A stretch of 64,000 nt of DNA from Mariannaea sp. PMI_226 (Eukaryota > Ascomycota > Sordariomycetes > Hypocreales > Nectriaceae): contig JANFOG010000005.1 in assembly GCA_024336345.1 (NCBI GenBank), forward strand, positions 1,240,001 to 1,304,000, given 5' to 3'. Shown here piece after piece: positions 57,987 to 64,000 of the stretch. The notes under the pieces are model-generated. The model searched no databases. It was given only the letters and a program-made list of their open reading frames with translations, and had not been told where the DNA came from. A program made the position numbers and the translations under genes. How positions within the stretch are numbered: the stretch's first letter is position 1; the number at the start of each line of letters is the position of its first letter.

Positions 57987-59362
57987 GAAATGAGAAGGAA
58001 TCATACCCGGTTCTTCTGGCTTTTTCTAATCTTCCTTCTTGGATACGGCGTTGTAGAACTTGGATATTCTCTCAAAGTTCTGGTTGAAGATAGAAGATAA
58101 CCTTTGGTTTTTGGGGGAGTTACTATTTGGAGTCGATTCTTACTTTGTTCTTTATGTTTCTCATTCTTTGGGAGGGAAAGGATTTCCACGTCTTACACAA
58201 TATATTTAAATGCATAATCTTTTTTTTTCTGAGGGGGGGGGTTTATTATACAGTCATGGGCACTGATTACGAACGGTGTTTATTTTATTTCTTGGTTCTT
58301 TTCTCTGGACACAAGGAATTCAGGACGGTACGAAACCCGCGGCTAAAGGTTAAGCTATGAGTCAGGAAATCATTGAGAAGGGTAATCGATGCATATTCAA
58401 TACTAAAAACCACGAGGGTTGACAGTAGAAAATAGGAAAGAGAGACTTTTCTTCTGCAACTGTTAGACCCGGTAGGAAGAGACGCAAGGGAGATAGTGCT
58501 GTGCTCGCAGTATGTCCAACTTCCAAAGACCGCCATTTCATCGTCACTGCGTCAATGGGCTCAATATTGTTGTTTGTCCTCTGGGAGCGATGTTGGACGT
58601 CGTGATGTGTAAGACTTCCATTCTAAGACATTTGGAACCCATGTTTAAGATGTGAGTGGGTACTTGAATACCAGTGCGTACGCAGTGAAATAAAAGGAAT
58701 ACGCACATGGAATTACTCTACGGAAAGGGACTTCAAGAAACCTGACAGAGTTTGAGACATGACCATGAAGATTTCTTCCATGTCTCGTTCCACGTTCCAC
58801 GTGGTTTTGAAACTAACCGACAGAGCAGCTTCACTGACAGGAAAAATAGAAAGGATTGGCTGCTCGACTTCAACCATCACTAACGCAACAAGTTACAATC
58901 TCAAAAGCAAGAGGGGGAGTGGGACAGAAGCTTCATTGATATGTGGTACAATATAAGTTGCGTGTTTACGATACATGTCACACATCCACTTGCATGTGTA
59001 TGAATCAGAGCTCAACGACAGGCAAGTTTCTCTCCGCGCAAGTTGCATAATGGAGTACAAGAATCAATTGTTCACACGATGGTTTTATTTTCAAGACCTT
59101 GAGCACATCACTGCGCCAGGGCTATCGAGGGCCCCCAGGTTGCGGCGTGTCTAGCAAAAGAGATGCAGAAGATATGTACAGAGAATAATCGGCGCGCGCC
59201 ATCTTGCAACCGAATGTATTTTATTCTTTTTTCTTCAAAACAAATAGAATCCACCACTTAAACCCAAATTGATTCCATAAACGGTTTTATATATGTTGCC
59301 CCTAGCAAGTGTACAAGAAGAGAAGTGAACCGAGAATTATCCCCTTATTCCAATATGCTTAT
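57987..59362. other. Convergent 3' region, seven-transmembrane gene / GH128 gene
   Basis: About 1.4 kb with T-rich and G runs near 58220-58245 and no supported gene. Short frames at 58285-58547 and 58759-58956 have no family content. Confidence 0.5.
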
Positions 59363-60598
59363 TTACGCAGAAGCATAGCTCTGACCGAACTCACTCAGGC
59401 TGCTCTGGTCACTCATAAGGTTGTCGGTGCCAACCATGAAGTAGGAGTAACCCTCAAGGTAATCAATCTGATCAAGCTTGGGGATGACCTTCTTCATGAA
59501 ATCGTTCTTGACGTTGGGGTCGTTGTCAGTAGGAGCAAACTCGGTGAGCCAGATGGGCTTGCCACCGCAGACTTCGTGAGCCTTCTCAATCTGGGTGAAG
59601 AGAGTGTCGCTGTACTGGGCCTCAGAGTACCAATGGATGTTGCAGAAATCGAAGTGGCATTCACCGTTGCAGGCTTCGATCCACTGGGCAAGGTAGCTAA
59701 GACCCTGGCCATCGCTGCCACTGTTGGATACGGAGGGGGCGGCAATGAGAGCCTTGCTAGAGAAAGGGTTCAAGTACTGAATGTGATACTTGGCGGCATC
59801 AGCAGGGGACAGGGTCGACTGGGTGGTAATATCAGGCTCGTTGAAGCTGAAGAGGACCTTAGAGCCGGCAGCAATGGCAGAGTTGGCATTGGTCTCCCAG
59901 GTGGCAGCGTGGGAAGGACCCCACATAGTGGGAATGAAGGGGATGCTAGAGTCAAGATCGCCCTTGTTGTCACCCCAATTGTAAGCCCAGCCACAGTTGG
60001 GGCAATTCTCGTGGAAAGTGTTGCAAAGGGCAGCATCGTTGAATGCCATGCCTCGCTTCTTGGAGATGCCGGTTCCGGAGGAAGAAGAGCCTGAGCTGGA
60101 GGCCTTGGGGGGAGGCTTGGCAGCAGCCTTGGTTGTGGTAGGGGCAGCCACAGGAGCAACAGCCGTGGTGTGAGGGGGGGCGGGAGCCTTGGAAGTGACC
60201 TTCACAGCAACCTCAGTCTCAGGAGCGGCGGGCTTGATGTAGGTGCTCAGTGTGCTCTTGGGCTGCTCAGGGACCTTGATGGAAGTGGAAGTGGGAACAA
60301 CCACAACAGTAGTCGAAGTAGTGGTGGGAGCAGGAGGAGCAGGAGGAACATAGGGCTTGATGGACGAGGAAATCACAGCCTTAGCCGCCTCAGAGCTGGC
60401 AGCGCCAGTGCAGGATGCAGGAAGTTCATCGCACGCATCTGGGGTGACATAGACGGTAACCCACTCGGTAACCCAGTCAGTCTCGACGGCACGCTCCTTG
60501 ATGTGCTTCGCATGGAGATGATGGTGGTTGTGGAGGCCAAGAGCCGACTCAACGAGAACGGCCGAGGCGGCGAGAACGGTGAGCTTGTTGGAGACCAT
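59363..60598 (-). CDS. Secreted GH128 beta-1,3-glucanase (Asl1-type)
   Basis: A single exon of 411 residues. A signal peptide (VSNKLTVLAASAVLVESALG) is followed by His-rich HNHHHLHAKH and a KERAVE stretch that may be a processing site. Residues ~45-175 are a Thr/Pro/Ala/Ser-rich linker that would be heavily O-glycosylated. The catalytic domain starts at KKRGMAFNDAALCNTF. It has the expected features of the family: NCGWAYNWGD, FSFNEPD with the likely acid/base Glu near residue 250, FCNIHWY, and PIWLTEFAP with the likely nucleophile Glu near residue 355, ending in EFGQSYASA. Members cleave beta-1,3-glucan of the fungal wall. No GPI-anchor tail is seen. A 261-codon frame on the other strand is a shadow of this gene. 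Confidence 0.93.
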   Translation of the reverse strand: MVSNKLTVLAASAVLVESALGLHNHHHLHAKHIKERAVETDWVTEWVTVYVTPDACDELPASCTGAASSEAAKAVISSSIKPYVPPAPPAPTTTSTTVVVVPTSTSIKVPEQPKSTLSTYIKPAAPETEVAVKVTSKAPAPPHTTAVAPVAAPTTTKAAAKPPPKASSSGSSSSGTGISKKRGMAFNDAALCNTFHENCPNCGWAYNWGDNKGDLDSSIPFIPTMWGPSHAATWETNANSAIAAGSKVLFSFNEPDITTQSTLSPADAAKYHIQYLNPFSSKALIAAPSVSNSGSDGQGLSYLAQWIEACNGECHFDFCNIHWYSEAQYSDTLFTQIEKAHEVCGGKPIWLTEFAPTDNDPNVKNDFMKKVIPKLDQIDYLEGYSYFMVGTDNLMSDQSSLSEFGQSYASA

Positions 60599-61680
60599 TG
60601 TAACGGTAATGCGATTTTTCGAGTTGTTTGTTTAATTCTGTTCAAGTTCGGGAGGGGAATTGGGTATCAGATATGTATCTTGCACGTTCTTTGTGTCAGA
60701 ATGATCCAGGCCGGGACAATGCCAATAAAGGAATGACAAAGAGTGATGCCGTGGTTAGGTCAAGGATTTGCAGCTTTGTGTGAAGTCCAATGAATGAAAG
60801 TGCACCAAGCGGTCGCAGGTGGTTTTGTTTTGATGGGTGGCAGTCGACAGTTGGTTGATCACTTGCAAAAGGTGAGGCAACACAGCGTACAAGCACACAC
60901 AAAAAAGTCAAGACAGACCCTGGAGAGATGGTGTTTTGTTGTTGCGAGGTCGGCACGGCCGATTTGAGGGAGCGTGAGAAGCAGTCTTTCAAAGACTTAA
61001 AAAGAGTGACAAGAGAGTGCGATTCAGCGTGGCTGCGCGAAAGAAAGAAAGGATAAACGACGAGAGCGGATCTCGAAGTAAAAGAGTAAAAGACAAGAAG
61101 AGACGACACGGCTGTTGATGGAGAAGGGAAGAAGGAAAGGGGAAGGGAAGCATAACATGAAACGAGGGGAGACTCTGGGTTTTTCATCAAGGGACCCATC
61201 GGCCCAGGGTGAGGCTGCAAGGGAACCTTGGAACCGGTCCATTGTTGCGGTGGATGTGGTGAGGTGGACGACGGGCGGTACCCGACATGGTTTGGCACCA
61301 GAGGTACAGTCACTGAGTCTCGGTCGTGAGCTGATACCTGTCGGTGTTGGCTCTGCTGGGTACATGGCGTCCGTCCAAGCAACAAACAACCAGGAACGTC
61401 CCAAGGAGCCGCTCACCCTCTCCCCACTCGAGTGGGGGCCACAGGGGCAGTTGGCGCCCGTGGGCCGCTTCCACAGGGGCCCTTTCACGGCGGGTCTCAG
61501 GCCTGCCACCAGCTTTCCCACCTTGAGCGCGGACTTGCTGGCTGCACTTGTTAGCATGTTGGTCTCCAGGGGAAGAGGGGCCCAAGTCAAAAGCTGTGCG
61601 GTAGTTCCATCCGCCTTTCTTTATCGAGACTTGATTGGCCCGTGTCCGTGCATAAATAGAAAACGTGGAAGTTAATTAAC
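60599..61680. promoter_or_regulatory. Upstream region of the GH128 gene
   Basis: It should contain the promoter and leader. On the minus strand it is C/T-rich near 61020-61150. Open frames of 186-229 codons on both strands overlap each other and are composition artefacts. Confidence 0.5.
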
Positions 61681-64000
61681 TACCCCCAATCAGACAACTC
61701 AGCAACAGCTGTAACCACTGTAATTACTCCGGAGGAGGAGGTATGGAAGGTACCTTACCCATGACCACCTTAATTATCTGTGAGCTCTGTAATCTGTACA
61801 TTTGTATTTGCATCTCTGCATTTGCATGAGGAGGCTTGGAAACCTGCTGAAATCACCACTTGCGCAACATTTGATCTCAATGCAACAACTAAAAAGGGTA
61901 TCTCAACCTGAATAGCTAATAAAATTGGGACTACGTTGCATTATTTCTCACTGTGTGGCGACAATGCAAGCAACAAACCCATCAAAGGGGTACCAAGGTG
62001 AATCAGTCAGTGACCTACAGTACCCAACAATCTTCAATCTTGCTACCTTACTTGCCTATGGATCCTCAGGTGGCAACCGCTGTCAAACCAACCGCGCGCC
62101 ACTGGCATAGAGTGGGCTGTTGTTTCTTCCCACAGCTGCAAAACAATCAAGTCAAGGTTCAAAAGAATAAGACTGGTCAGTGTGGTATGGCCACAGAGTA
62201 AACAATTAGAAAATAAAACCGGAACAATAATTTACAAGCTTGGCCAGTGTCCCTCCTCAGCTTTCATCTGAACATCTGCCCAGTTACGAAGCAACTTTGG
62301 TAGGCAGTGAGCTGTACGGGATTGGAAGACTACGAGTCCCAAAATGCCTGCCACATGCTAAACATCCAATCTCACCCTCCGATTGGCTGCATCGGGAAAA
62401 ATGAGGGCTTGCTCCGCCAACACCTCTCCGTTCAGCGACATGGGCTAACGTGGCAGCTACCAATGGCACTGCTGCAGGGAAGTCTTCTGGCCATTCACAT
62501 CGCTCCCCGAGGAAAGATGAAACAGCCATGCTAGCGATAGCGCCATTTCGTATGCAGGCACGGGCAAGCCACTGTGTTTGAGGAGGGCTGGCGCCCACGC
62601 CACGCCGCACCGCTCTGCAGGAACAAAGCAACGACAGCGAATCGCTGCTTGCTACGAGTCGGTCACTGCAAAGGTTTTTTCCCATCTCCATCCCATGCCT
62701 GCAAGTTGACGTGAGTAAGAAGTAACTATGCACCAACTCTGCAATCACAGTGTTCTGTACGTTTTATGTTTGGTTCTTTCGAGCAGTTTATCTCCTATCT
62801 AGGTGCTGTGCGGTGCAGACCTACTAGTTCCAACAGATAGACTACAGCATCTTATGCAAGAATCCATTCAACATCGCCAACTCCATAATTACAGGTGGTT
62901 GCTTGCTAGCCAGCTCATCACACTCCCACCACTGTTCACCATCTCATTGTCAGTCATCATTCTCAAGACATGTGTACCAACTGCTTCTTTGATGACATTC
63001 CGGCGTGGTGCTATTGTCATGGTGTGCGCTCTTTTCCTGTCCACGCAGTCAAGCCGCTCCACTATTGGATTGTCATCAGTGGCTCCCTCCACGCCAGATC
63101 TTTGCTCACCATGACGGAGATTTTATGATTCCCAATTCTCATTTTCCCGTTCGACACTTTCTCCATCATGCTCCGCACAAGCGCAGCAGCAGCAGCCGCC
63201 ACCACATTGGCCTTGCAAGCTTCGAGAACGAGCAGTATCTTCACTCGCATTGCAAACAACACGCAAGTCCCGTTCCAAGAAGATTGCATGGTGAGGCTGA
63301 CAAAGAACCCGCCTGATCGAGAACTGTCCCCATTTCTCATAAGCACCTAATTACTCGGATAATGCTCCGTAGACGGTACACGGTTAGTAAGTGCGTGTGC
63401 TATCAAGTTGACAAATTCCCACATTGCTTTTGCCTTGGCACTCCATTTTGCCACGTCCATCATCATAATGTCAAAACACTCCAAACCTGCGCAAGTCACA
63501 ATTTCAGGCCTAGCTCAACCATGATTCAGCCAGCCTCAAAACTGCGAGAATGTGCTAAGCCCAAGACTCGGCGGCCAAGAATGCCAATTCGTCAATCGAT
63601 GGAGAGAAATTCATGGTGATTCTTTGGCTTTCTGTTTGTTCATCAGGCCCCATTTCTGGGACCGGACCCGGCCCCCCCCTGTGACAGGCTTGCGTTGAGC
63701 AACGACTCAGTGGACCACGTCGCCATCTAGCCCACTTTCTGATTAGACTTGCCAGGCTCATCAGATGCAGCCGAAATTGTTCCTGCACGCCAACACAACC
63801 CCCCTTCACCTATCCACGCGTTCCAAATAGGCCTCCCTCATCGCCGCATCAAGAAAATTTCGGCAAAAAGCTTGGCTTACGATCGGTGACAGGGGTCCCG
63901 CGGAGCGACCGGAGGACCATGGAGATCGTGGCATCGTAGCCTAACGCCAGAGCGTGGTTGGGAAATCTAGAATGATATCCAGGTGCTCGAAGCTAGGAGT
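61681..64000. other. Right-end region without a supported gene
   Basis: Short frames only. One ATG-started frame at 63168-63350 (+) has a run of five alanines from a CAG-type repeat (aagcgcagcagcagcagccgc) followed by plausible text (FTRIANNTQVPFQEDCMVRL). It overlaps minus-strand frames and could be an exon of a gene I cannot assemble. Confidence 0.4.

Noticed and set aside
59309..60094. 261-codon open frame on the plus strand
   Set aside because: It is antisense to the GH128 glucanase; its text mirrors the codon bias of that gene and has no domain.
61115..61675. 186-codon plus frame and overlapping 188- and 229-codon minus frames
   Set aside because: They overlap each other in the GH128 upstream region and show no protein-like composition.
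62284..62748. 154-codon minus-strand frame near the right end
   Set aside because: Cys/Arg/Ser-rich text with no domain and no sensible codon bias.

Overview
The window looks like nuclear DNA of a filamentous ascomycete (Pezizomycotina). Genes carry short introns of about 50-360 nt with GTAAGT-type donors, CTRAC-like branch points and YAG acceptors. Leaders are pyrimidine-rich, and there are fungus-specific genes (DASH subunit Dad1, Rho4, a GH128 cell-wall glucanase). The overall likeness of the proteins suggests Sordariomycetes, perhaps Hypocreales; that is an impression, not a measured result. I saw no tRNA, rRNA, CRISPR array or intact transposon.

Left part, 1-29.3 kb, is gene-dense and mostly housekeeping. 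In order: lariat debranching enzyme dbr1 (-), elongin C (-), rho4 (+), dad1 (-), the very large Set3-complex/NCoR-like SANT protein snt1 (-), deoxyhypusine synthase (+), an uncharacterised coiled-coil protein (-), a possible damaged small gene (-), a divergent pair of an aldo-keto reductase (-) and a Gfo/Idh/MocA dehydrogenase close to fungal D-xylose/dihydrodiol dehydrogenases (+), the tRNA wobble-uridine methyltransferase trm9 (+), and a Myb/SANT protein (-).

Middle part, 29.3-43.1 kb, is a 13.8-kb stretch with no gene I can support. It lies upstream of the Myb/SANT gene and is rich in homopolymers and microsatellites.

Right part, 43.1-64 kb, is gene-sparse. It holds tubulin cofactor B (+), a block of decayed coding sequence with RIP-like stop codons (46.6-48.2 kb), a PA-TM-RING ubiquitin ligase with polyglutamine (+), a second gene-poor stretch (50.7-56.1 kb), a ten-exon seven-transmembrane protein that needs a 3-nt microexon (+), a secreted GH128 glucanase (-), and a gene-free right end.

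The genes do not form one pathway. Loose themes are RNA turnover and translation (dbr1, dhs, trm9), chromatin and transcription (snt1, Myb/SANT), cytoskeleton and polarity (rho4, dad1, tubulin cofactor B), and protein quality control (elongin C, RING ligase). The only likely metabolic pair is the divergent oxidoreductase couple at 19.8-23.3 kb. All exon boundaries were read by eye from splice signals and checked for phase; no alignment or transcript data were available. The most notable features are gene-structure oddities: a 3-nt microexon, a start codon split by an intron, two apparent single-base frame breaks, and a RIP-like relic block.
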